Shown in pieces: positions 8,669 to 16,319 of a stretch of 64,000 nt of DNA. Where the stretch lies: positions 372,001 to 436,000 of the forward strand of contig MKTL01000001.1 of the NCBI GenBank assembly GCA_001897605.1. The letters run 5' to 3'. The notes under the pieces are model-generated. The model did no database searches and was not told where the DNA came from. It saw only the letters and a program-made list of their open reading frames with translations. How positions within the stretch are numbered: the stretch's first letter is position 1; every line of letters begins with the position of its first letter. Origin of the DNA: Clostridiales bacterium 38-18 (GTDB lineage: Bacteria > Bacillota > Clostridia > Peptostreptococcales > Acidaminobacteraceae). The position numbers and the translations under genes were made by a program.

Positions 8669-9662
8669 ACAACTCAATCCAAACGATGTGCTACTTGAAG
8701 TAAAAGACCTTAAAAAGCACTTTGTAAGTAGACATGGTCTATTTGGCCAACACACGACACGTGTTCAAGCTGTAGACGGTGTAAGCTTTAAAATTCTCAG
8801 AGGCGAAACCTTAGGTTTGGTAGGGGAATCCGGATGTGGAAAGTCTACAACAGGTAGAACCATTATTAGACTTTATGATGTTACTTCTGGAGAAGTAATC
8901 TTTGATGGCGTGGATATTAGCAAGGTATCACAAGGCGAAATGCGTCAGTATCGTAAAAAAATTCAAATGATTTTCCAAGATCCATATGCTTCTTTGAACT
9001 CAAGGATGACAGTTGGTGATATCATTGGAGAGCCAATTGATATTCATAATATTGCTAAGGGTGAAGAAAGACAAAAAATCATTTGGAACCTACTCGAAAG
9101 AGTTGGACTTAGCAAAGAGCATGCAAACCGCTACCCACATGAGTTTTCAGGTGGACAAAGACAACGTATCGGTATTGCAAGAGCACTTGCTGTAAATCCT
9201 GATTTCATCATTTGTGATGAACCGATTTCAGCACTTGATGTTTCGATTCAAGCACAGGTAGTTAACATGCTTGAAGATTTACAAAAAGAACTGGGATTGA
9301 CCTATCTGTTTATTGCGCATGACTTGTCAATGGTTAAGCATATTTCAGACAGAATTGGTGTTATGTATTTGGGTAAATTAGTTGAGTTAGCAAATTCGGA
9401 TGAGCTGTACGACAATCCAAATCATCCTTATTCACAAGCTTTACTTTCTGCTATTCCTATCCCAGATCCTGATGCGACTAAGCATGGTCAAAGAATTGTT
9501 TTAGAGGGCGATGTGCCTTCACCAATCAATCCACCATCAGGATGTCGTTTTAGAACGCGTTGCAAATATGTTATGGATGTATGTAAGGAAGTGGAGCCTG
9601 AGTTTATCGAGATTTCACCAAATCATTTCTCTGCGTGCCATTTGAACACTGTTAACAAATAA
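8661..9662 (+). CDS. oppF: Oligopeptide ABC transporter ATPase OppF
   Basis: This is the partner ATPase of OppD, 333 residues. Walker A is GESGCGKST, the Q-loop is [10 protein letters not shown], the signature is FSGGQRQR, Walker B is [12 protein letters not shown], and the switch histidine is in IAHDLS. The C-terminal cysteine-rich extension ([15 protein letters not shown]) is present. The start ATG lies inside the end of oppD, after a run of G residues that acts as ribosome binding site. An 89-base gap with a hairpin separates it from oppA. Confidence 0.93.
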   Translation: MAKQLNPNDVLLEVKDLKKHFVSRHGLFGQHTTRVQAVDGVSFKILRGETLGLVGESGCGKSTTGRTIIRLYDVTSGEVIFDGVDISKVSQGEMRQYRKKIQMIFQDPYASLNSRMTVGDIIGEPIDIHNIAKGEERQKIIWNLLERVGLSKEHANRYPHEFSGGQRQRIGIARALAVNPDFIICDEPISALDVSIQAQVVNMLEDLQKELGLTYLFIAHDLSMVKHISDRIGVMYLGKLVELANSDELYDNPNHPYSQALLSAIPIPDPDATKHGQRIVLEGDVPSPINPPSGCRFRTRCKYVMDVCKEVEPEFIEISPNHFSACHLNTVNK

Positions 9663-9679
9663 GAAAGATATTAAAGGTA

Positions 9680-9698
9680 CTAAGCCACCCAGGCTTAA
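9680..9698 (+). other. Short hairpin between oppF and oppA
   Basis: TAAGCC and GGCTTA flank an ACCCA loop. There is no T tract, so it is not a standard terminator. Such hairpins in opp operons may stabilise or process the mRNA so that the binding protein is made in excess. This role is inferred. Confidence 0.4.
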
Positions 9699-9751
9699 GT
9701 ATAGATGCTTAAAAGCAAGAGACATTCAAAATTAAAGGGGGTTTTTGATTA

Positions 9752-11413
9752 ATGAAAAAACTATTAGCATTGTTGTTAGTTTTAGTGCTTACTTTTTCTT
9801 TAGCTGCATGTGCTAAAGATGAACCAGCTGCTGAAACTCAAGAGACAACTGTAGCTGAGACAACTCAAGCTGCAAAAACTTATACTGCTGAAGAAGTAGT
9901 ACAGATCTATGAAGTAAGAAAAGCACTCACACTTGCCATCGATAGAACAATGATCGTTGAGCAAATCACAAGAGCTGGACAATTACCTGCAACTGGATTC
10001 GTGCCACCAGGATTAAAAGATTCTACAGGCGCTGACTTCAGAGCTACTGCTGGTGATTACGGTATCTCTCCAGATGGATCTGCAATCGAAGAAGCGAAAC
10101 AACTTCTTGCTGATGCTGGTTTCCCAAATGGCGAAGGCTTCCCAACTTTGACAATCCTTTATAACACAAGCGAAGGACACAAAGCTATCGCAGAAGCAAT
10201 CCAAGAAATGTGGAAACAAAACCTTAACATCAACGTAGAAATCGCTAACCAAGAGTGGGCAGTATTCCAAGACACTAGACACCAAGGTAACTTCCAAGTT
10301 GCTCGTGCTGGTTGGATTGGTGACTATGAAGATCCAATGACATTCCTTGACTTATGGACTTCATACTCTGGTAACAACGATGCTCAATGGAAAGTAACAG
10401 CTTACGATGACGTTATCGAAGCATCAAAATTAGCTACTGGTACAGATAGAGATAAACTTCTTTACGAAGCAGAGCAAATGATTATGGACGACTTAATCGT
10501 TATGCCTATCTACTACTACACTCATACTGTAGCTGTTAAAGAAGAAGTTAAAAACTGGTTTATCTCATCATTAGGTCACTTCTACTTTGGTGAAGTAACT
10601 ACTGATGACGGTACATTACAATGGAACCTTGGCTCAGAGCCAAAAACTATCGACCCTGCACTTAACTCTGCAGTTGATGGTGGTAACTTAATCAACAATA
10701 CTTTCGAAGGTCTTATGAGAAAGAACGAGCAAGGTTTACAACCTGCTATGGCTGAAAGCTACAAAGTATCTGATGATGGTACAGTTTATACTTTCACAAT
10801 CAGAGATGCTAAATGGTCTGATGGTCAACCTGTAAAAGCTCAAGATTTCGAATATGCTTGGAAACGTGCTTTAGATCCAGCTGTTGCTGCTGAATACGGC
10901 TTCCAAATGTTCTACATCAAAGGCGCTCAAGAATACTATGAAGGAACTGGAAAAATCGAAGACGTAATGGTTAAAGCTCTTGATGACAAGACTTTAGAAG
11001 TTACTCTTGCTGCTCCAACACCTTATTTCTTAGATCTTACAACATTCTATACTTTCATGCCTGTAAGACAAGACGTAGTTGAGAAAGATCCAGAAGGTTG
11101 GTCTTCTAATCCTGCTGAAGTTGTAAGCAACGGACCATTCGTATTATCAGAATACAAAACTGGTGATAGAATCGTTCTCGTTCCAAATAAAAACTACTGG
11201 CAAGCAGACAAAACTAAGTTAACTAGAATCGATGCAATGATGATCGTTGATCAATCAACAGCTCTTACTGCATACGAAGCTGGCGAATTAGATTTAATTG
11301 ATAGCTTCCCTGTATCAGAAATTCCAAGACTTATCGCTGAAGATCCAACATTCCAAATTATGCCTTATGTTGGAACTTACTACTATATCTTCAACGTAGG
11401 TATTACAGAGTAA
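9752..11413 (+). CDS. oppA: OppA-like peptide-binding lipoprotein with swapped N- and C-terminal halves
   Basis: This 553-residue lipoprotein has the lipobox LAAC (Cys20) and a Thr/Glu-rich linker (21-50). The order of what follows is wrong for the family. Residues 55-282 (VRKALTLAIDR through GHFYFGEV) correspond to the C-terminal half of a normal OppA/DppE. Residues 283-553 (LQWNLGSEPKTIDP through YYYIFNVGITE) correspond to the N-terminal half. In Bacillus DppE the YFYRFNV segment is followed by IRKAFAMAVD; here that junction is cut and the blocks are exchanged. The frame is intact, the total length is normal, and both blocks look well conserved. GAAGTAA occurs at both block edges (9911-9917 and 10592-10598). 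The role as substrate receptor for OppBCDF comes from operon context. Whether the permuted protein folds is unknown. Confidence 0.85.
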   Translation: MKKLLALLLVLVLTFSLAACAKDEPAAETQETTVAETTQAAKTYTAEEVVQIYEVRKALTLAIDRTMIVEQITRAGQLPATGFVPPGLKDSTGADFRATAGDYGISPDGSAIEEAKQLLADAGFPNGEGFPTLTILYNTSEGHKAIAEAIQEMWKQNLNINVEIANQEWAVFQDTRHQGNFQVARAGWIGDYEDPMTFLDLWTSYSGNNDAQWKVTAYDDVIEASKLATGTDRDKLLYEAEQMIMDDLIVMPIYYYTHTVAVKEEVKNWFISSLGHFYFGEVTTDDGTLQWNLGSEPKTIDPALNSAVDGGNLINNTFEGLMRKNEQGLQPAMAESYKVSDDGTVYTFTIRDAKWSDGQPVKAQDFEYAWKRALDPAVAAEYGFQMFYIKGAQEYYEGTGKIEDVMVKALDDKTLEVTLAAPTPYFLDLTTFYTFMPVRQDVVEKDPEGWSSNPAEVVSNGPFVLSEYKTGDRIVLVPNKNYWQADKTKLTRIDAMMIVDQSTALTAYEAGELDLIDSFPVSEIPRLIAEDPTFQIMPYVGTYYYIFNVGITE

Positions 11414-11423
11414 TTTAATCAAG

Positions 11424-11450
11424 AAAGGTGATCTTTTGATCACCTTTTTT
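11424..11450 (+). terminator. Terminator of the opp operon
   Basis: AAAGGTGATC and GATCACCTTT pair around a TTTT loop and run into a T tract. It lies 10 bases after the oppA stop codon. Confidence 0.9.
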
Positions 11451-11541
11451 TTATTTGAAGGAGATTAATTCTAAGGTCCTGAGTTTACATAAGTCTGATT
11501 TCTCATTTCAACGAATTTCTACAAAAGTAACTGCAATTCTT

Positions 11542-11571
11542 TTGAAAGTTTGGATACAAAAAGGGTAGAAT
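11542..11571 (+). promoter_or_regulatory. Candidate promoter of the degS/degU-like pair
   Basis: TTGAAA (11542-11547) and TAGAAT (11566-11571) are separated by 18 bases; the start codon follows 20 bases later. Confidence 0.45.
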
Positions 11572-11591
11572 AGCAATAGGGGGATTTGCTA

Positions 11592-12788
11592 ATGGATGTA
11601 GATAAGAAATCGACTAGAGATGATAGGGGAAATGGGATCGATATTGATAAGGTTCAAGAAATTCTAAGCGCAACGATTACAAGCATCGATAATAGTAAGA
11701 ATCAACTTCTCGATATTGTGGAGAATGCGCGTGAGGAACATGAATTACTTCGTAACGAGCTCAATTTTATTAAGATGGAAATAGATCGAGTGATTGGCGA
11801 TGTGGATCGGCTAACGCTTAAAGACAAGCTAGTTAGGGGGAAGCTGGCTGAGGTTTCAAAGGCATTTAATAGGTATGACGAGGAAGATATAAAAAAGGCA
11901 TATACCTCTGCAGCAGATGTAAAGGTTGAGCTAATGGCGGCGATGAGAGATGAACAACAGCTAAAGGTAAGAAGAACGTCTCTTGAGCTATCAATAAAAA
12001 GAGCACTGAAAAATATACAGAACGCAGAGCATATCGTTCAACAGGTGACGATTGCAGTAACCTATTTACGTGGTGAAATATTGTCAGCGATAGACGTCAT
12101 GGGAAACGAAGGGATGGCTTTAGGAATTAAGATTCTTGAGGCACAGGAAAATGAACGTATGCGTATTTCAAGAGATATTCATGACGGACCTGCACAGCAA
12201 ATTGCGTCTATTGTAATGAAAGCAGATTTTTGTGAAAGAATCGCCAAGCAGGATTTAGATAAAGGGCTAAAGGAGCTTGCTGAGCTTAAGGACCAAGCAA
12301 AGCGTGCGCTTAAAGAGGTAAGAGGAATCATTCACGATCTAAGACCAATGTCGCTCGATGATTTGGGATTAAATGAAACGGTCGAAAATTATGCAATGAG
12401 CTTTAGCAATGAGACTCAGATCAAGCTACGTGTTAAAGCAGGTCGAATCATATCAGAAATTGAACCTATTATTAAAGTGGCTGTATTTCGTCTTATTCAA
12501 GAGTTGCTGAACAATATAAAGAAACATGCTAAGGCATCTGATGTCATCATACAGCTTGAATACGGGTCAAAATATCTTAGGTTAACCGTAATTGATAATG
12601 GTAGAGGTTTTGATGTAGATAAAACCCTCGAAAAGCTAAAGAGAAAGCATGAATCCTTCGGTTTACTAGGGATTTTTGAAAGAGTAAAGCAGTTTAATGG
12701 TGAGATTACCTTTCATTCATTAGAAAATGAAGGTACAACCGTCATGATTAAATTACCTGTAAATAGAGAGGTGTTGACAAATGAGTGA
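11592..12788 (+). CDS. DegS-like cytoplasmic sensor histidine kinase
   Basis: This 398-residue kinase has no membrane helix. The N-terminal 170 residues are charged and helical, resembling the DegS sensor coiled coil. The HisKA_3 dimerisation/phosphoacceptor segment reads RMRISRDIHDGPAQQ with His197. The HATPase domain follows (N-box QELLNNIKKHAKA, G-box DNGRGFD, then FGLLGIFERV). It should phosphorylate the response regulator encoded next, whose start overlaps this gene by 8 bases. The ATG at 11592 follows AGGGGG; an in-frame TTG at 11586 is less likely. The pair lies directly upstream of the Tad pilus genes, so pilus control is a reasonable inference. The input signal is unknown. Confidence 0.85.
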   Translation: MDVDKKSTRDDRGNGIDIDKVQEILSATITSIDNSKNQLLDIVENAREEHELLRNELNFIKMEIDRVIGDVDRLTLKDKLVRGKLAEVSKAFNRYDEEDIKKAYTSAADVKVELMAAMRDEQQLKVRRTSLELSIKRALKNIQNAEHIVQQVTIAVTYLRGEILSAIDVMGNEGMALGIKILEAQENERMRISRDIHDGPAQQIASIVMKADFCERIAKQDLDKGLKELAELKDQAKRALKEVRGIIHDLRPMSLDDLGLNETVENYAMSFSNETQIKLRVKAGRIISEIEPIIKVAVFRLIQELLNNIKKHAKASDVIIQLEYGSKYLRLTVIDNGRGFDVDKTLEKLKRKHESFGLLGIFERVKQFNGEITFHSLENEGTTVMIKLPVNREVLTNE

Positions 12789-13461
12789 TTCTAACAAACC
12801 CCAGATTAAAGTTCTCATTGCAGATGATCATGATTTAATCAGGCAAGGACTGAAAACCATAATATCATATGAACCTGATTTACTTGTTGCTGGTGAAGCC
12901 CGTGATGGATATGAGGTCTTATCATTAATCGGACAATATCATCCAGATGTTCTGCTTATGGATATCAATATGCCTGGTAAGAATGGCATTGAGGTACTTA
13001 AAGAAATTAAAGGCAAGCATTCGACGATTAAGGTTGTTCTCTTGACGGTCGAAAGTGATAGAAGAACGATACTAGATGCGATTGAAATTGGTGCCGATGG
13101 GTATGTATTAAAAGGATCGAGTACGACGGAACTACTTGAAGCAATTAGATGTGTCTACGAGGATGAGAATTATATTGATAAATCGTTGGTGACTCTGTTA
13201 TTTAAGAAGGTATCTAGCAGTGCCTCACAGCTTAAGGTTATAAGCGAATTGTCTGCAAGAGATTTAGAGATTCTTACCTACCTTTCAAAAGGAATGAGTA
13301 ATAGAGAAATTGCAGACACGATGTATTTATCAGAGAAGACAATAAAGAACAACATGACGCGAATTTTTAGAATTATCGATGTAAGGGATCGCGTTCAAGC
13401 CACCCTATTTGCATTAGAAAATCAAATTGAAAATTTGTATAGTAAGACACATCTGGAATAA
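12781..13461 (+). CDS. NarL/DegU-family response regulator
   Basis: This is a 226-residue DNA-binding response regulator. The receiver domain (about 8-125) has the acidic pair ADDHD, phosphoacceptor Asp61 (LLMDINMPG) and a conserved lysine in GYVLKGSS. A linker leads to a LuxR-type helix-turn-helix (about 155-215, LSARDLEILTYLSKGMSNREI). It overlaps the kinase gene by 8 bases, forming a two-component pair. The next gene is the pilin, 200 bases downstream behind its own promoter, which this regulator may control. No binding site was identified. Confidence 0.88.
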   Translation: MSDSNKPQIKVLIADDHDLIRQGLKTIISYEPDLLVAGEARDGYEVLSLIGQYHPDVLLMDINMPGKNGIEVLKEIKGKHSTIKVVLLTVESDRRTILDAIEIGADGYVLKGSSTTELLEAIRCVYEDENYIDKSLVTLLFKKVSSSASQLKVISELSARDLEILTYLSKGMSNREIADTMYLSEKTIKNNMTRIFRIIDVRDRVQATLFALENQIENLYSKTHLE

Positions 13462-13557
13462 GGCCATATGAGTCATATGTCATGAAAACTTAAGTTTAAG
13501 GACGAAAGTCCTCAAAATGAGAGACCATGATAGTAATAACAAGGGCCTCTAGCAACT

Positions 13558-13585
13558 TTGATTACAGCTCAGCATATCGTATACT
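13558..13585 (+). promoter_or_regulatory. Candidate promoter of the Tad/Flp operon
   Basis: TTGATT (13558-13563) and TATACT (13580-13585) are separated by 16 bases. The mRNA leader would be about 70 bases. A small hairpin with a GAAA loop (13500-13511) lies upstream of it. Confidence 0.5.
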
Positions 13586-13663
13586 TGGTTTAACATAAAC
13601 AAGACATTCAAATACGACGGATAATTGAGTAGGTATTATAAATTAGTTTCTAGGAGGTTTATT

Positions 13664-13870
13664 ATGATTAGAATGACTTACAACTGGATTAAGGCTCAGC
13701 TCTCAACTTTAAAGCAAGAAGATGGTCAAGGTATGGTAGAATATGCATTAATCATCGCTTTTATCGCACTGGTTGTTATAGCAGGATTGGTAATATTAGG
13801 TCCAAGAATTGCACAAATGTTTACAGACATTGGCAATGAATTAACGACAGAAACAACTGCAACTCCTTGA
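13664..13870 (+). CDS. Flp-type pilin
   Basis: This is a 68-residue class IVb (Flp) prepilin. A short charged leader ends in Gly21. The mature protein would start QGMVEYALI, with Glu at +5 and Tyr at +6, the Flp hallmark, followed by one hydrophobic helix (about 25-50) and a short polar tail rich in threonine. A prepilin peptidase should cut after Gly21, but none is encoded in the window. The ATG at 13664 follows a perfect AGGAGG; the longer frame from 13625 is not used. A terminator just downstream suggests that the pilin is made in larger amounts than the assembly proteins. Confidence 0.9.
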   Translation: MIRMTYNWIKAQLSTLKQEDGQGMVEYALIIAFIALVVIAGLVILGPRIAQMFTDIGNELTTETTATP

Positions 13871-13879
13871 TGAATACTC

Positions 13880-13912
13880 AAAAGCTCTAATCGAATATGG
13901 TTAGAGCTTTTT
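13880..13912 (+). terminator. Partial terminator after the pilin gene
   Basis: AAAGCTCTAA and TTAGAGCTTT pair around a 10-base loop and end in TTTT. It lies inside the Tad operon, so it probably lets only some transcripts continue into the assembly genes. Confidence 0.8.
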
Positions 13913-13978
13913 ACATAGACAGCTCAAATAAACATATAAACAGGTGTAATGAATAGTTGAAGTAAGTAGGTGAAGGAA

Positions 13979-14359
13979 ATGAAAAGTTCAAAAGGTCAAT
14001 CTCTAGTGGAGTTTGCTTTGGTTATGCCACTGTTAATGTTGATTCTCATAGGTATCATAGAGTTTGGATTTATGTTTTCAGGATACCTGACTTTGACAAA
14101 TGCATCGAGAGAAGCCGCAAGAGTCATCAGCCTAGGAGGCACTTATAATGAGGCTGAAGCAAGAATTGAAGATGTCGTAGGCATATTAAATTCCGAGGAC
14201 GTTATTTTTCATACCTCGGTTGATGTGTCTACTTTAGATAGAGGCGATTCAATAACGGTCACCTTAAGCTACCCGTATCATTTCTTGACACCGTTTTTGA
14301 CACCATTGTTTGGTGGCGAATTAAAGCTTGAGTCGAGTGCAACCCTTCGGGTTGAATAG
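13979..14359 (+). CDS. TadE-like pseudopilin
   Basis: This is a small membrane protein of the TadE family, 126 residues. The N-terminus has the class IV pilin-like KGQSLVEFALVMP motif followed by a hydrophobic helix (about 12-35), then the TadE signature NASREAARV, then a beta-rich extracytoplasmic domain. Glu at +5 after the glycine suggests cleavage by prepilin peptidase. The ATG at 13979 follows AGGTGA; a GTG at 13970 is possible. It is a minor pseudopilin needed for pilus assembly in related Tad systems. Confidence 0.85.
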   Translation: MKSSKGQSLVEFALVMPLLMLILIGIIEFGFMFSGYLTLTNASREAARVISLGGTYNEAEARIEDVVGILNSEDVIFHTSVDVSTLDRGDSITVTLSYPYHFLTPFLTPLFGGELKLESSATLRVE

Positions 14360-14375
14360 TTAAGAGGTGAAAAAA

Positions 14376-15296
14376 TTGGATAAATCTATTAATAGCAGCG
14401 CTCTTCAACTAAATAAAGAAAATGGCAATGTAAGCCTCTTGGTACTTCTACTAATGGTGATCCTTCTTTCTGCAACAGGATTTGCGATAGATATGGGGCG
14501 CATCGTTATTGATCGTGCCAAATTATCTAATGCATTAGATTATGCTGCACTTGCAGGTGCTCAAGAGCTACCTGATGATCCAGAAGCCGCAAAAGCAGAG
14601 GCAAGAGCCTATCTTGTCGATAATGGTATAGACCCGACACTTATTTCTATCAATATTTCTGAAGATCGTAAAACCATAGAATTAAAGGGAACAAAGGAGC
14701 TTCAATTTACCTTTATAAGAATTATGGGCTTTGAAAAAACGAATGTCGTAGGCAGCTCTAAAGTGATATTGGGTGCAGTTAAAAGTGTAAAGGGTGGTTT
14801 GAGACCCTTTGCTGTAGAGGATTTTGATTATTCCTATGGCACGGTTATAACTTTAAAGCAGGAGGGCGGAGATGGCTATCACGGTAATTATGGCGTTGTT
14901 GCGCTTGGTGGCACAGGCTCTGGAAATTATGAATCGAATGCCTTATATGGCTATAAGGGAGAGATTGCCATTGGAGATGAAATACAAACAGAGCCAGGAA
15001 ATATGGCCAATGTATCCAATGCGTTAAAGGAATATATCAACAGTATTCCAGACACCTTCAATAACTTTAATCGAGATTCTAAGAGGCTTTGGACAGTTCC
15101 ACTTGTGGACTCTCTTGCCGAGAATGGTCGAGGTACGGTTGTCGTCACTGGCTTTGCAGAGGTATTCGTTGAAAGCATTCAAAAGAAATCAGGAAAAATA
15201 GAAATAAACGCTAGATTTATAAGGTTTGTATTAAATGGGGAGATCGATCAAACCGTTGAAGATCGAGGTACCTATGGCATTAAATTAGTTAATTGA
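14376..15296 (+). CDS. TadG-like pilus-associated protein
   Basis: This is a protein of about 306 residues with an N-terminal Tad (Flp pilus) domain: an ENGNVSLLVLLLMVILLSATGFAID membrane segment (about 16-40), then MGRIVIDRAKLSNALDYAALAGAQELP, the hallmark of TadG/putative Flp pilus-assembly proteins. The remainder (about 95-306) is an extracytoplasmic region of no recognised fold, glycine-rich near 165-190. A TTG at 14376 has the best spacing from AAGAGGTG; a GTG at 14367 is the alternative. It is 16 bases downstream of the tadE-like gene in the same operon. Confidence 0.8.
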   Translation: MDKSINSSALQLNKENGNVSLLVLLLMVILLSATGFAIDMGRIVIDRAKLSNALDYAALAGAQELPDDPEAAKAEARAYLVDNGIDPTLISINISEDRKTIELKGTKELQFTFIRIMGFEKTNVVGSSKVILGAVKSVKGGLRPFAVEDFDYSYGTVITLKQEGGDGYHGNYGVVALGGTGSGNYESNALYGYKGEIAIGDEIQTEPGNMANVSNALKEYINSIPDTFNNFNRDSKRLWTVPLVDSLAENGRGTVVVTGFAEVFVESIQKKSGKIEINARFIRFVLNGEIDQTVEDRGTYGIKLVN

Positions 15297-15305
15297 GGTG
15301 AGGCT

Positions 15306-16319
15306 ATGAAAAGAAGTGGGTTATTGGTTTTTATGATGTCGCTTATATTGGCGCTGCTGGGCGCTGGGGCCATATTTGTATATTTAAAATCCTTAGATCG
15401 ACAAGAGGTTGTTCAGGTCAAAACGATTTCAGTCGTTGTAGCCAAGGAAGAAATCCCTTCAAGAACAAAAATAACTGGCGATATGCTAAATGTTGTTGAT
15501 GTTGTAGAAACTGGTGTCGTAGGAGGCTACATGAATGAGATAAGCTCAGTTATTGGTCAATTTGCAACAGAAACAATTTTTTCGGGACAACAAATACATC
15601 CCAATATGATTGCAGAAGCTATCGAAAATGATCTGAGCATGAAAATAACAGGAAATAATCGCGCGATGACGATTACTGTCAATGGTGATTCAGGTGTTAA
15701 TGGTTTGATTAAGGTTGGAGATTATGTAGATGTAATACTAAATTTACCAGCTGGCTCTGATCAGGGACGAATCTCAAGACCCGATATAGCTAAGCTATTC
15801 TTACAGAACATTGAAGTTATTGCGGTAAATAAGAATATATTCAGGAACAGCAGCAATGCAACGGGTGATGGCAATTTGGACTCAAGCAGCTATCTTATGA
15901 CGCTATCTATACCAATTATGGATGTTGAAATGATGTCGCTTGCTGAAACCATAGGATCAATAAAGCTAGTTCTTAGACCAAAAGAAGGAGATTACCTCTA
16001 TGTGACTGAAGGTGCGATCTGGCAGGAGCTGCTTCTGAACGATATGGGACAGATGAAAGACATGGCGCCAGAATATAGCATTATCGGAGAAGAGCCTTTA
16101 GCGATTGCTCCTGGAGAATATAATTATGATCAATATGTTTATTATGTTGTAGAGTATGGGGATACACTTCAATCCATTAGTATGAAATTCTATAATACGG
16201 AAGCACTTTATACCTTAATTCAGCAAGTTAATAAAATTGTAGATGAGAACATGATTTTGACCGGAACAGGTATTAAAATTCCAGTGCTCAAGGAAAGAGG
16301 CGATACAAATGGCAATTAA
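15306..16319 (+). CDS. cpaB: CpaB/RcpC-like Flp pilus protein with C-terminal LysM-like domain
   Basis: This is a 337-residue pilus assembly protein. An N-terminal membrane anchor (about 5-27) is followed by an SAF domain (about 40-110, AKEEIPSRTKITGDML) and the RcpC/CpaB domain (about 110-225). The C-terminus (about 278-327) reads YYVVEYGDTLQSIS and ends LTGTGIKIP, which matches a LysM peptidoglycan-binding fold. Gram-negative CpaB helps the secretin; no secretin is present here, so the LysM may instead guide the pilus through the thick wall. The LysM assignment is by eye. The 3' end overlaps the next gene by 11 bases. Confidence 0.83.
   Translation: MKRSGLLVFMMSLILALLGAGAIFVYLKSLDRQEVVQVKTISVVVAKEEIPSRTKITGDMLNVVDVVETGVVGGYMNEISSVIGQFATETIFSGQQIHPNMIAEAIENDLSMKITGNNRAMTITVNGDSGVNGLIKVGDYVDVILNLPAGSDQGRISRPDIAKLFLQNIEVIAVNKNIFRNSSNATGDGNLDSSSYLMTLSIPIMDVEMMSLAETIGSIKLVLRPKEGDYLYVTEGAIWQELLLNDMGQMKDMAPEYSIIGEEPLAIAPGEYNYDQYVYYVVEYGDTLQSISMKFYNTEALYTLIQQVNKIVDENMILTGTGIKIPVLKERGDTNGN

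Noticed and set aside
9752-11413. OppA explained as two fused genes, or a frameshifted gene
   Set aside because: There is a single signal peptide, one unbroken frame, and exactly one set of N- and C-terminal halves; only their order is unusual.
13462-13663. A riboswitch or hammerhead ribozyme in the leader before the pilin gene
   Set aside because: The GGAC-GAAA-GTCC hairpin lies upstream of the proposed promoter, and the other conserved blocks (CTGATGA, GEMM landmarks) are missing.
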